A stretch of DNA of 10,572 nt from Deltaproteobacteria bacterium (GCA_016874945.1 VGSO01000073.1:1-10572), one strand, 5' to 3'; numbered from the stretch's first letter, positions 1-6,953 are shown. Program-made: numbers and translations. The notes: generated by a model from the sequence alone, not told the origin.

Positions 1-1
1 C

Positions 2-976
2 CGGTTAACCCTGATCAATCCCGCCTATATGACCCGGCAGGTTTATGTCCTCGCGGCCCAAGGGTTGGATAACCGGGCCCATCTCACCAGCCGGTGGCCC
101 CTCAGCCCCGACAATGCTCCGGATCCGTGGGAGGTCAAGGTCCTCCAGGCCTTTGAACAAGGGGAAAAGGAGATTTACGGGGTGGAAACCCTGGACGGCC
201 GACCCTACTTGCGCCTGATGCGGCCATTCTTCACGGAAAAAAGCTGCCTGGCCTGTCATGCGCACCAGGGTTATCAAGAAGGCCAGGTGCGCGGCGGGAT
301 CAGCGTCTCCATCGCCCTGGCCCCCTTCCGGGCCGCGAGCCGCCGGGCCGAAGTGTCCCTCTGGGTGGGCCACGCCCTGCTGGGTGCATTGGGGGTCCTG
401 GTCATTGTCCTATGCGCCGCGGCCAACCTGAGACTTCAGGAACGGTTGAGACAGCAGGCCCTTCGTGATTCCCTTACGGGACTCTATAACCACAGCTTTA
501 TGATTGAGAACCTATACCGGGAAATTCTTCGGGTTAAACGCCAGGGTGCGCCTTTGAGCGTTATCATGATGGACCTGGACCACTTCAAGGACTTTAACGA
601 CACCCATGGGCACCCCGCCGGAGACGCCCTCCTCATGGAGGTGGCCCGCATCTTGGAAAATCGTTGCCGCAAGGAGGACCTGGCCTGCCGTTATGGGGGA
701 GAGGAGTTTTTCCTGATCCTGCCGGAGACTCCCCTGGAAGTGGCCTTCCGGCGGGCGGAAGAACTCCGCCAGGCGGTGATGGGCCTCCGTTTGAAATATC
801 GGGGCCAAATCCTGACGGCCACCATATCCATCGGCGTGGCCGCCTTTCCCATTAACGGGAGCTCCCACGCAGCTCTCCTGCAGGCCGCGGACGAGGCCCT
901 GTACCGGGCCAAGGAGGGGGGCCGAAATCGGGTGGAAACCGCGCTCGTGGCCGGCGAGGACCAGTTATTAACTTAA
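2..976 (+). CDS. Membrane diguanylate cyclase with extracytoplasmic c-heme (DUF3365/Tll0287-like) domain, 5' partial
   Basis: The frame is open to the left edge: codons before the ATG at 29 read RLTLINPAY, which fits the DUF3365 'NPAYMTRQ' motif, so the true start lies outside the window. Numbering from the ATG at 29, residues 1-105 are the end of the DUF3365 sensor with one c-type heme motif CLACH (73-77). One membrane helix follows (about 111-133), then a GGDEF domain (about 145-303). The active-site motif is GGEEF (223-227), preceded by RKED (214-217) five residues upstream, which matches the RxxD inhibitory I-site. MDLDHFKDFND (181-191) is the usual metal/GTP-binding segment. Known for the family: GGDEF domains make c-di-GMP from two GTP. 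Inferred: a periplasmic heme domain senses redox state or a gas ligand and controls c-di-GMP synthesis in the cytoplasm, with feedback inhibition. No following gene shares its strand until 7345, so it ends its transcription unit. Confidence 0.92.
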   Translation, partial: RLTLINPAYMTRQVYVLAAQGLDNRAHLTSRWPLSPDNAPDPWEVKVLQAFEQGEKEIYGVETLDGRPYLRLMRPFFTEKSCLACHAHQGYQEGQVRGGISVSIALAPFRAASRRAEVSLWVGHALLGALGVLVIVLCAAANLRLQERLRQQALRDSLTGLYNHSFMIENLYREILRVKRQGAPLSVIMMDLDHFKDFNDTHGHPAGDALLMEVARILENRCRKEDLACRYGGEEFFLILPETPLEVAFRRAEELRQAVMGLRLKYRGQILTATISIGVAAFPINGSSHAALLQAADEALYRAKEGGRNRVETALVAGEDQLLT

Positions 977-982
977 GGAATT

Positions 983-1020
983 GGGGGTAGGGGTTTGGGG
1001 GAGGATTGTAAGTGGGCGGG
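983..1020 (+). other. G-rich tract, possible G-quadruplex
   Basis: Seven bases after the cyclase stop the + strand carries G runs at 983-987, 990-993, 997-1001, 1014-1016 and 1018-1020. Three runs of 4-5 G are separated by 2-3 bases, and the fourth lies further on. This could form a quadruplex in RNA or DNA, or be a decayed copy of the C-rich/G-rich spacer repeat seen near 9880. No function is shown by the sequence. Confidence 0.3.
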
Positions 1021-1031
1021 CGCCCTTGTAG

Positions 1032-1175
1032 CAAGTTGAGGCCTCTGCGAAAAGCCCTCACCATTGTCATTCTGAGGGAGCGGAGCGACCGAAGAATCTC
1101 ATAATTACGAGTAAATACGAGATCCTTCGCTTCGCTCAGGATGACAAAAAGGCTTTTCGCAGAACTCTCAACTTG
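1032..1175. repeat. MITE-like inverted-repeat element (144 bp)
   Basis: The outer 25-bp arms, 1032-1056 and 1151-1175, are reverse complements except for three central bases; each reads CAAGTTGAG, three variable bases, then TCTGCGAAAAGCC. Inside them a second pair is built from TGTCATTCTGAG at 1065-1076 and CTCAGGATGACA at 1135-1146, continuing as GAGCGGAGCGACCGAAGAATCT against AGATCC-TTCGCTTCGCTC. I recognise the TGTCATTCTGAG...GAAGAATCT core as a palindrome seen between genes of many bacteria. No coding sequence is inside, so it would have to be mobilised in trans, if at all. It lies between the ends of two convergent genes, the cyclase and ftsK. Confidence 0.75.
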
Positions 1176-1222
1176 GGATCTCTGCAAAATTACCGAAAAC
1201 CACCACCAATCAGAAAATTTCT

Positions 1223-1300
1223 AGTGGCACAGGCCTCTGGCCTGTGGCTAACTCTGCATAAATCAAAAGCTTTTCCCACAGGCTGGAAGCCTTTGCCACT
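1223..1300. repeat. Paired GTGGCACAGGC hairpin repeats in inverted orientation
   Basis: A hairpin at 1228-1246 (CACAGGCC, loop TCT, GGCCTGTG) and a related unit at 1275-1300 read on the other strand as AGTGGCAAAGGCTTCCAGCC. The two 26-bp units, 1223-1248 and 1275-1300, therefore form a large imperfect inverted repeat around a 26-bp AT-rich centre. A third member of the family is at 7119-7140. This marks a dispersed repeat family in this genome. Folded RNA from either strand would form a long hairpin, and a role in ending transcription of the convergent genes is possible but unproven. Confidence 0.65.
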
Positions 1301-1328
1301 CAGGTAATTGCTTTTTCCTCGCCGATTC

Positions 1329-1348
1329 CGCCAGGGGTGGCGATTTTT
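1329..1348 (+). terminator. Weak intrinsic terminator-like hairpin
   Basis: CGCCA (1329-1333), loop GGGG, TGGCG (1338-1342), then A and five T (1344-1348). The stem is only five pairs. It faces the right direction to stop read-through from the + strand cyclase before it runs antisense into ftsK. Confidence 0.35.
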
Positions 1349-1389
1349 CAGAGGTATCAACTTGGGATTAGCCCCCTCCCTCAAACTTC

Positions 1390-3642
1390 CTACCGCCGGG
1401 GAATATAAACCTCCCTGGCCTTCAACCCATCCGACGGGCCGATCATCCCCTCCCGCTCCATGGTCTCGATGATGCGGGCGGCCCGGTTGTAGCCGATGCG
1501 CAGGCGGCGCTGGAGCATGGAGATGGAGGCGTTGCGGGTTTCGGCCACCAGTTCCACCGCCAGGTCGAATTTTTCGTCCTTTTCCCCCAATTCCGCCTCA
1601 TCGGCTTCCGGCTCCCGGAGCTCCAGGAGCCCCGGCTGGAACTCCGGCGACGCCGCGACCTGGCTTTTCAGGAACTCCACCACCCGGGCCACTTCCAACT
1701 CCGACACGAAGGCCCCGTGGATGCGCTTCTGCCGGGAGGTGCCGGGGGGCAGGAACAGCAGGTCCCCCATGCCCAGGAGGCGCTCCGCGCCCACGGTGTC
1801 CAAAATCACCCGGGAGTCGGCCTTGGCGGAAACCTGATAGGAGATGCGGGTGGGAAAGTTGGCCTTGATAAGCCCGGTGATGACATCCACCGAGGGGCGC
1901 TGGGTGGCCACGATGAGGTGGATGCCCGCGGCCCGGGCCTTCTGAGCCAGGCGGATGACGTATTCCTCCGTGTCCCGGGAGGACACCAGCATCAAATCCG
2001 CCAGTTCGTCGATGACGATGACCACGTAGGGGAGCGACCGGGGCAGGTCCGGGTTCAGGTCCGGGTCAGGTTTACGGCTGCGGGCCTTCTGGTTGTAGCC
2101 CTCGATGTGGCGCACCCCCAAATCGGAGAGCAGGACATAGCGCCGCTCCATCTCCCCTATAGCCCAGTGGAGCGCCAGGGTGGCTTCCTTGGGGGTCACC
2201 ACCACCGGGTGAAGGAGATGAGGAATGCCTTCATAGAGGGCCAGTTCGATGCGCTTGGGGTCAATAAGGAGAAAACGCACTTCCTCGGGCGAGGCCTTGT
2301 ACAGGATGCTGAGGATCATGGCGTTGAGGCCCACGCTCTTGCCGCTGCCCGTGGCCCCGGCGATGAGCAGGTGGGGCATCTTGGCCAAATCCGTGACCAC
2401 CGGCTGGCCCATAATGTCTTTTCCCAAAGCGATGGTGAGGCGGGAGGCGGACTTCTGGTAGGAGTTGTCCGCCAGGATTTCCCGCAGGGCCACCACCTGG
2501 CGCTTGGGGTTGGGGACCTCGATGCCGATGACCGCCTTTCCCGGCACCGGCGCCACGATGCGGATGGACAGGGCCTTTAGCCCTAAGGCCAGGTCGTCGG
2601 CCAAGCCGGTGACCTTGCTGATCTTCACCCCCGGGGCCGGCTCCAGTTCGAAGCGGCTCACCACCGGGCCGCTCATGATGGCGGCGACCCGGCCCTCCAC
2701 TCCGAAGGAGCGCAGGGTGTCCTCCAGCTTCTGGGCCTGGGCCAGCATCACCCCTTCCTGCACCTGGTGATCGTAAGTGGGCGGCGGGTCCAAAAGGTCC
2801 AGGGACGGCAGGGTGAACTTCCCGGAGACCGATGGCCGGCGCGGCCGCGCCGGCGCGGCTTCCGGGGATGAGGCCGCGGGCGCCACCAGCATGGCGGCTT
2901 CCTCGGCGGGAACGCCGTTCTTGGTAATCACGGGCCGCGGCGGCGCAGTCTGCCGGGGCTTGAGGGGTTCTATTTCCGGCTCGGGCCGCCCCCTCCGGAG
3001 GCGTGACCAGGCTCCTTTCAGGCCGCCCCCCAGTCGGGACATTAACCCTACATAGGAGAGACGAGTGGCCCCCATGACGCTGACCAGCAGCAGCAGGGCC
3101 AGGGCCAGGGCCGCGCCGCCGGGGTTCAGGGCTGCACCCAGGCTCCCGGAAAGCAGGTCGCCCAGCCCGCCGCCGCCGTGAATCCAGCTTCCCCCCCAGC
3201 GAAGGCGGGGCCAGGCCAGGGAAAAGGTTCCCGCGGCAGCCAGGAGGGTCCCCACGCCGGCCAGGCTTTGGACCCAGTTCACCTCATCCAGTCCCCGGCG
3301 GTGGGACTGCCAGGCCAAGCCCAGGAGCATGAGAGGGACCACCAGGGCCGCCAGCCCCAGGCTCCATATTAGATAAGCGGCCAACAGCGCCCCGGCCTTG
3401 CCCCCCTGGTTGGAGACTTCCGCCGCCTGCCACACTGCCACCAGGTCCTGGGGGTCCAGGAGGTTGTGGCTCACCAGGGCCAGAAAGCAGAAGCCCGCCA
3501 GCCCCAGGAGCAGCAGCGCCGCCATCTCCTGGCCCAGGCGCCGGGGCCAAGTGGGGGGGGCCGCGGGTTCCGGCGGCGGGCCCGAGGCCTTGGCTTTCCG
3601 GGAATTGTTTTTCTTTGGGGCGGGTTTGCTGTTTTTAGCCAT
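1390..3642 (-). CDS. ftsK: DNA translocase FtsK/SpoIIIE
   Basis: A 750-residue membrane-anchored hexameric DNA pump that moves chromosome ends through the division septum and activates dimer resolution at dif. Order of parts: a Lys/Pro-rich cytoplasmic start (1-35); four predicted membrane helices (about 38-59, 84-110, 126-145, 175-191); a Pro/Ala-rich linker (about 215-290) much shorter than in E. coli FtsK; and the motor, with Walker A GATGSGKS (429-436), Walker B VIVIDELADLM (541-551) and VATQRPSVDVITG (578-590), the usual FtsK signature. The C-terminal winged-helix gamma domain (about 688-750, with RRLRIGYNRAARI) reads KOPS/SRS DNA and is complete. Total length fits the short SpoIIIE-type enzymes. 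No clear Shine-Dalgarno precedes the ATG, but the Lys-rich start just before the first helix is typical. It lies 105 bp downstream of the dCMP deaminase, with a palindromic repeat between them, so co-transcription is uncertain. Confidence 0.97.
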   Translation of the reverse strand: MAKNSKPAPKKNNSRKAKASGPPPEPAAPPTWPRRLGQEMAALLLLGLAGFCFLALVSHNLLDPQDLVAVWQAAEVSNQGGKAGALLAAYLIWSLGLAALVVPLMLLGLAWQSHRRGLDEVNWVQSLAGVGTLLAAAGTFSLAWPRLRWGGSWIHGGGGLGDLLSGSLGAALNPGGAALALALLLLVSVMGATRLSYVGLMSRLGGGLKGAWSRLRRGRPEPEIEPLKPRQTAPPRPVITKNGVPAEEAAMLVAPAASSPEAAPARPRRPSVSGKFTLPSLDLLDPPPTYDHQVQEGVMLAQAQKLEDTLRSFGVEGRVAAIMSGPVVSRFELEPAPGVKISKVTGLADDLALGLKALSIRIVAPVPGKAVIGIEVPNPKRQVVALREILADNSYQKSASRLTIALGKDIMGQPVVTDLAKMPHLLIAGATGSGKSVGLNAMILSILYKASPEEVRFLLIDPKRIELALYEGIPHLLHPVVVTPKEATLALHWAIGEMERRYVLLSDLGVRHIEGYNQKARSRKPDPDLNPDLPRSLPYVVIVIDELADLMLVSSRDTEEYVIRLAQKARAAGIHLIVATQRPSVDVITGLIKANFPTRISYQVSAKADSRVILDTVGAERLLGMGDLLFLPPGTSRQKRIHGAFVSELEVARVVEFLKSQVAASPEFQPGLLELREPEADEAELGEKDEKFDLAVELVAETRNASISMLQRRLRIGYNRAARIIETMEREGMIGPSDGLKAREVYIPRR

Positions 3643-3674
3643 AAGTAAAATCGCTATTGATAACTTATAATTAT

Positions 3675-3740
3675 CTCACGCAAAGCCGCAAAGACCGCTA
3701 ATAATTTTAAAATATTTATGCCTTTGCGTCTTTGCGTGAG
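3675..3740. repeat. CTCACGCAAAG-type palindromic spacer repeat
   Basis: Arms 3675-3693 (CTCACGCAAAGCCGCAAAG) and 3722-3740 are reverse complements with a single mismatch in 19 bp, around a 28-bp very AT-rich centre. I recognise the arm as a widespread dispersed bacterial spacer sequence. It sits between the deaminase stop at 3748 and the ftsK start at 3642. In the - strand transcript it would fold into a hairpin in the ftsK leader or mark the end of the deaminase mRNA. A short open frame through it on - is a by-product of the repeat. Confidence 0.75.
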
Positions 3741-3747
3741 GTTGTTC

Positions 3748-4350
3748 TTAATCCGACTCCACCGCGCCGATAAAGCTGGGCGCCGCCGAGGCCGCAGTGG
3801 GCGCCAGCCGGCGCCGGGAGGTGACTTCCCGCAAATTCGGCAGAATGGCGGCCATGGTCTCCGGGCTGATGATAAGCTGCTGATAGGCAACGATCCCCGC
3901 GTCGGCCACCATCTCCCGCCAATAGGCGTCCCGGGCCGCGTCCCGGGACTCGTAGCTTATCTCAAAAAAGACCTTTTCGATCTGGGCCGTGGCCAGAAGT
4001 TTTATACAGACGAAACAAGGTTCCAGCGTGACGTAGAGAGTCGCGCCCCTAATGGCGATGCCGTGTTTGGCGGCCTGGGCGATGGCGTTGGCCTCCGCGT
4101 GGGAGGCCCGGCAGTAGTTGTACTTGTCCACGTCGGCCACTTGCAGCGCCCGGCGGTGGCAGTAGGGGCTGCCGTCGGGCATGACCTGGTCGGTGCAATG
4201 GGGCGCGCCGGGCATGGAGCCGTTGTAGCCCGTGGCCAAAATCTGCCGGTCCTTCACCAGCACCGCGCCGGTGGGGCGGGAGTTGCAGGTGGACCGGGTG
4301 CTCACCAGCTTGGCGATGAGCATGAAGTATTCATCCCATGAAGGTCGCAT
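3748..4350 (-). CDS. Deoxycytidylate (dCMP) deaminase, ComEB type
   Basis: Zinc-dependent cytoplasmic deaminase converting dCMP to dUMP, the feed for thymidylate synthase. The start MRPSWDEYFM and the following STC, GAVLVKD and TGYNGSMPGAPHC segments match the dCMP deaminase family. The catalytic site is HAE (His84, Glu86) with PCFVC (Cys112, Cys115). Additional Cys/His at 22, 51-52 and 64-65 match the second, structural zinc site typical of phage T4/ComEB-like enzymes. The YNG segment favours a nucleotide monophosphate over a free base or nucleoside. The 200-residue length includes a C-terminal tail of about 50 residues beyond the core, ending in a low-complexity Ala/Ser stretch. Start chosen on family fit, because no strong Shine-Dalgarno is visible. 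The ComEB name comes from competence operons of Bacillus, but nothing here suggests a DNA-uptake role. Confidence 0.92.
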   Translation of the reverse strand: MRPSWDEYFMLIAKLVSTRSTCNSRPTGAVLVKDRQILATGYNGSMPGAPHCTDQVMPDGSPYCHRRALQVADVDKYNYCRASHAEANAIAQAAKHGIAIRGATLYVTLEPCFVCIKLLATAQIEKVFFEISYESRDAARDAYWREMVADAGIVAYQQLIISPETMAAILPNLREVTSRRRLAPTAASAAPSFIGAVESD

Positions 4351-4450
4351 AAGATGTACCCAGGTTCCCAGGAATGCTCACATACTAACAAAATCGGCGG
4401 CTTAAAGCAATTTGGATAACCGCTTCCATAGGTTAAATAAAAAGCGGGTT

Positions 4451-4476
4451 AAATAATAAAGCCGCCCCCGGGCGGC
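4451..4476 (-). terminator. GC hairpin with T-rich tail on minus strand
   Basis: GCCGCC (4461-4466), loop CCCG, GGCGGC (4471-4476). Read on the minus strand the stem is followed by TTTATTATTT, as expected for an intrinsic terminator acting on leftward transcripts. On + the tail is poor in T. Confidence 0.5.
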
Positions 4477-4504
4477 CTTTGAATATCAGTTATAATCCAT
4501 ATAA

Positions 4505-4526
4505 TTGCCTAATCTTTTCTAGGCAA
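4505..4526. repeat. TTGCCTA/TAGGCAA hairpin
   Basis: Seven-pair stem, 4505-4511 and 4520-4526, around an 8-base T-rich loop. The arm word GCCTA/TAGGC recurs in the array at 7015-7043 upstream of the oxidase, so related CCTA/TAGG words occur on both sides of that gene. Confidence 0.4.
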
Positions 4527-4663
4527 ATGTACCTAATCATGAATCGAGATGACCACAGGCCGGAGAATTAAGCCTGATTTTCCTGGTAATCCTTCGTTGC
4601 TACAAATTGGATCTTTGAAATGAGCGAGTATTTTTCAGAAACCCTGGATTAAGCCCATCCCAA

Positions 4664-4699
4664 AAGAAAAGGGGACACCCACCGGCGGCCCCTTTTCTT
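4664..4699 (-). terminator. Intrinsic terminator-like hairpin, symmetrical
   Basis: A perfect 11-bp stem, AAGAAAAGGGG (4664-4674) with its complement at 4689-4699, and a 14-base loop. Both arms end in A/T-rich runs, so either strand gives a GC stem followed by a T-rich stretch. On - it reads CCCCTTTTCTTTTGG and lies about 110 bp beyond the oxidase stop, a plausible end of that transcript. Confidence 0.6.
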
Positions 4700-4736
4700 G
4701 TTCTCAGTTATTTGATCAGAGAGTTTGCAGTCGCAT

Positions 4737-4772
4737 CCTCGCCGGGGCGGTTGGCGAACCGCCCCGGCGAGG
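4737..4772. repeat. Perfect 16-bp GC-rich hairpin
   Basis: CCTCGCCGGGGCGGTT (4737-4752) pairs without mismatch to 4757-4772 around a 4-base loop GGCG. It starts 35 bases past the oxidase stop on -. No T run follows on either strand, so it is not a standard intrinsic terminator. It could block 3' exonucleases and stabilise the oxidase mRNA, or be a REP-like unit. Confidence 0.6.
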
Positions 4773-4806
4773 GCCTATTCCCATGTGATTATGTTGCTCC
4801 AGTTGC

Positions 4807-6819
4807 CTAAAACAATGTTTCACCTTCCAAGTAGGCATTGTACATGTAAGGTGTTTTTAGGGCGTTTGAAGTGCCCACAAAAAAGGCCCGCATCATTTCG
4901 TTATCCTCGTGGCTCACGATGTGGCAGTGCCAGACGTAAAGGCCGGGCAGGTCGAACTTGGCTTTGATGCGGGTGACCTGACCGGGGTAAGAGATGACCG
5001 TGTCTTTGTAGCCCGTCTCCCAAGTTTCCGGGCCCGTAATAACTCCAGTTAGGGTAGCCGGTAAAGCGACTTCACCCGTAACCGGATCCAACACCAATCC
5101 TTCCCGGCTAACCACCTGAAACATGGTCTGGTGAATATGGATAGGATGGGCGTCCGCGGTGAAGTTGAAAATTTCCCAGATTTCGGTGGCTCCCAGTCGG
5201 GGATTTTCCGTAATGGGATCCATAAACTTCTTGGGTATGGGATTGCCAGCGCCGTCCATGGTGCCCTGCTTGGCGGCGATGGGCCCGTCGAAGCCCGGGG
5301 TCACGGACATTTCCTCATTGAGGGACACCTGCCGCGTGACGCTCGCCACGCCCAAGGGCGAACAAGGCGGCAGACCCAGCAGATTGGGAGCCGTGGTGGT
5401 ATCACCCCCGACGCGAGGGCCGACTACAAACTTCATCACCTGGCCGGTGGTGCCGGGGTCTGACGGCGGAAAATCGACCCCCGGGACACCGCCGCCGAAG
5501 GGCGAATCCGGGCCAATATTCTGCAGAATTACCTGAGTCCCCACCGGGACGTTGGTGAAGTCTATGATGACGTCGGCTCGCTCCGCCAAGCCGATGAGGA
5601 GTTGATTCAGCTGTACCGGCGCCGGCAGGAAGCCGCCCTCGGTGCCGATCTGCCAGAAAGGCAGGCCGTTATCCATCTGTAAAATTAGGAAACGGGAGTC
5701 ACAGCCGTTAAGAAAGCGGAAGCGGTAGCGCCGCTGCTTCACGTTCAGGACCGGCCAGGTCTTGCCGTTGACCACCATGGTGTTCCCGAAAAACTCGGGG
5801 TTCCAGATGGGCGACACGTCGGTGGTTGGAATATAGGGTCCCAGAAAGCCATCGAAGAAGTCCCGGCCGGCAGGGTAGAACAAGGAGCCATCGGCGTTAA
5901 AGGAACGGTCCTGGATGACGATGGGAATCTCGGTGTACCGGACGCCGGGGGGATCGCCGAGTTTGGGGAACCGGTATCTCAGGGGCATGTCAGCGACGCC
6001 GCCCCGGAGGAGATAGAAGCCGGCCGGCCCGGCATAGACGTTCAGCCGGGTCATGCCCAGGGTATGGTCGTGATACCACAGGGTGGAGGCCCGCTGACGG
6101 TTGGGGTACTGGAAAATTGCCGTCCCCGGATCCCAGGTGACATTGTATTTGAAGAAAGCCTTGGCCTTGAAAAAGTTATACCAACTGCCCTCGGTGGCAT
6201 AGCCCGCGGGGATATTGGCCGCCGCGGGGAGAAACCAGGCTTCGGGATAGCCGTCACTTTCATCGGAGACGTGGGCGCCGTGGACATGGGTGATGATGGG
6301 CACCGGTCCGGTGTAAGGTCCAGGGGTGGACGCAAACACGGGCCGCATATCCCGCTCCATTTCGCCGCCCGGCGGGTTGGCCCAATGCAGGGTCTGGTCC
6401 ACCGGCAGCAGGTGGGGAAGAAAGTTGCCGGTGATCGGGTCTTTCAGGTCATTGATCCATTTGATCCTGACGGGCTTCCACACCCGGGCCTCAATGGTGA
6501 AGGCCGGATAGTTGAAACTGCCGGGATGGTTTAAGGAGCCGTAGCTCCACACCGTGGTGGGAAGCCCCATGCTGTCCGGCAGGATGTTCTGCTGAAACTG
6601 CCGAACTGCGATTTCATAGTAATCGCCCACAAAACCTGGCGGGTTTACCGATTTGGGCATCGCCGGAGGGATGACCAAAGGGGTAGTGTACTTGGGAATG
6701 GTTGTGGGGTCCAGAGTTCCTCCCGGTATGGGCTGCCCATAGACGTATGACCCCAATCCCCCGAATGCCAGCACCAGCGCAAAAACAGCCACTGCCATGG
6801 TCAATTTATTTTTATTCAT
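4807..6819 (-). CDS. Secreted multicopper oxidase (CotA/bilirubin oxidase/laccase-like)
   Basis: Three-cupredoxin-domain oxidase that takes electrons from a substrate at a type 1 copper and reduces O2 to water at a trinuclear cluster. Numbered from an upstream ATG at 6825 (672 residues), the copper ligands are all present: HVHG (180-183), HDH (252-254), HPIHIH (560-565) and HCHIVSHEDNEMM (633-645), giving type 1 ligands His560, Cys634, His639 and Met644. LWYHDHTLGMTRLNVYAGPAG (249-269) resembles the CotA/phenoxazinone synthase branch. The first ~30 residues are a Sec-type signal peptide (NKNK, hydrophobic run, then YVYGQP), so the protein is periplasmic or exported. Start: AAGGAG at 6826-6831 touches the ATG at 6825 but is six bases from the in-frame ATG at 6819, so 6819 is preferred (670 residues). 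Substrate (metal ion, phenol, bilirubin-like) cannot be told. It stands alone, with no Cu exporter or chaperone gene visible. Confidence 0.93.
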   Translation of the reverse strand: MNKNKLTMAVAVFALVLAFGGLGSYVYGQPIPGGTLDPTTIPKYTTPLVIPPAMPKSVNPPGFVGDYYEIAVRQFQQNILPDSMGLPTTVWSYGSLNHPGSFNYPAFTIEARVWKPVRIKWINDLKDPITGNFLPHLLPVDQTLHWANPPGGEMERDMRPVFASTPGPYTGPVPIITHVHGAHVSDESDGYPEAWFLPAAANIPAGYATEGSWYNFFKAKAFFKYNVTWDPGTAIFQYPNRQRASTLWYHDHTLGMTRLNVYAGPAGFYLLRGGVADMPLRYRFPKLGDPPGVRYTEIPIVIQDRSFNADGSLFYPAGRDFFDGFLGPYIPTTDVSPIWNPEFFGNTMVVNGKTWPVLNVKQRRYRFRFLNGCDSRFLILQMDNGLPFWQIGTEGGFLPAPVQLNQLLIGLAERADVIIDFTNVPVGTQVILQNIGPDSPFGGGVPGVDFPPSDPGTTGQVMKFVVGPRVGGDTTTAPNLLGLPPCSPLGVASVTRQVSLNEEMSVTPGFDGPIAAKQGTMDGAGNPIPKKFMDPITENPRLGATEIWEIFNFTADAHPIHIHQTMFQVVSREGLVLDPVTGEVALPATLTGVITGPETWETGYKDTVISYPGQVTRIKAKFDLPGLYVWHCHIVSHEDNEMMRAFFVGTSNALKTPYMYNAYLEGETLF

Positions 6820-6825
6820 CTCCAT

Positions 6826-6831
6826 CTCCTT
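6826..6831 (-). promoter_or_regulatory. Shine-Dalgarno that decides the oxidase start
   Basis: AAGGAG on the minus strand. Spacing to the ATG at 6825 is zero and to the ATG at 6819 is six bases. Only the second spacing is usual, so translation should begin at 6819 with MNKNK. Confidence 0.75.
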
Positions 6832-6939
6832 ACAAGTTACCCCTGAAAATTCCGGGAATAGTTCCTTTGACGTTAAGTTTAGCCTCCGGTGCAGACTTCC
6901 TTTAGGCTATTGACTCAGTATAAGTTTAACACCTCCTTA

Positions 6940-6953
6940 TCATTAAATAATGA
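6940..6953. promoter_or_regulatory. 14-bp palindrome near predicted oxidase transcription start
   Basis: TCATTA (6940-6945), AA, TAATGA (6948-6953). It lies just downstream of the proposed minus-strand -10 box, where a repressor would block the start of transcription. It could also be chance in AT-rich DNA. Confidence 0.35.

Larger units (their letters stand above)
1169..1368. repeat. 11-bp direct repeats bracketing the second palindrome
   Basis: CAACTTGGGAT occurs at 1169-1179 and 1358-1368. The left copy overlaps the right arm of the 1032-1175 element, and the same word is inverted at 1032-1040. The DNA between the copies holds the paired GGCACAGGC hairpins. The copies could be a duplicated insertion target or remnants of nested insertions; age and order cannot be read here. 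Confidence 0.4.
4351..4806. other. Non-coding spacer with several hairpins
   Basis: No credible gene. AT-rich stretches alternate with four hairpins listed separately (4461-4476, 4505-4526, 4664-4699, 4737-4772). A 10-bp direct repeat GGTTAAATAA is at 4431-4440 and 4447-4456. TATAAT at 4491-4496 has no matching -35 box on +. The region follows the multicopper oxidase stop and precedes the deaminase start, both on -, so it should contain the oxidase terminator and the deaminase promoter. A small RNA is possible but cannot be called. Confidence 0.5.

Noticed and set aside
1717..2580. Long plus-strand open frame opposite ftsK
   Set aside because: It mirrors the codons of ftsK in GC-rich DNA, is rich in His/Gly/Asp without any domain, and has no ribosome site; ftsK motifs on the other strand are unambiguous.
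3654..3890. Minus-strand small open frame ending FAALREIIISYQ
   Set aside because: Product of reading through the CTCACGCAAAG repeat out of frame with the deaminase; not a gene.
3718..4341. 207-codon plus-strand open frame opposite the dCMP deaminase
   Set aside because: Starts inside the palindromic repeat and translates the deaminase complement; no recognisable motif.
4351..4806. Possible tRNA or known riboswitch
   Set aside because: No cloverleaf, CCA-adjacent acceptor stem or familiar aptamer core could be found by eye among the hairpins.
6930..6938. Perfect AAGGAGGTG on the minus strand in the oxidase leader, possible leader peptide
   Set aside because: No ATG, GTG or TTG at a usable distance is followed by an open frame of meaningful length, so it is not supported as a translated leader.
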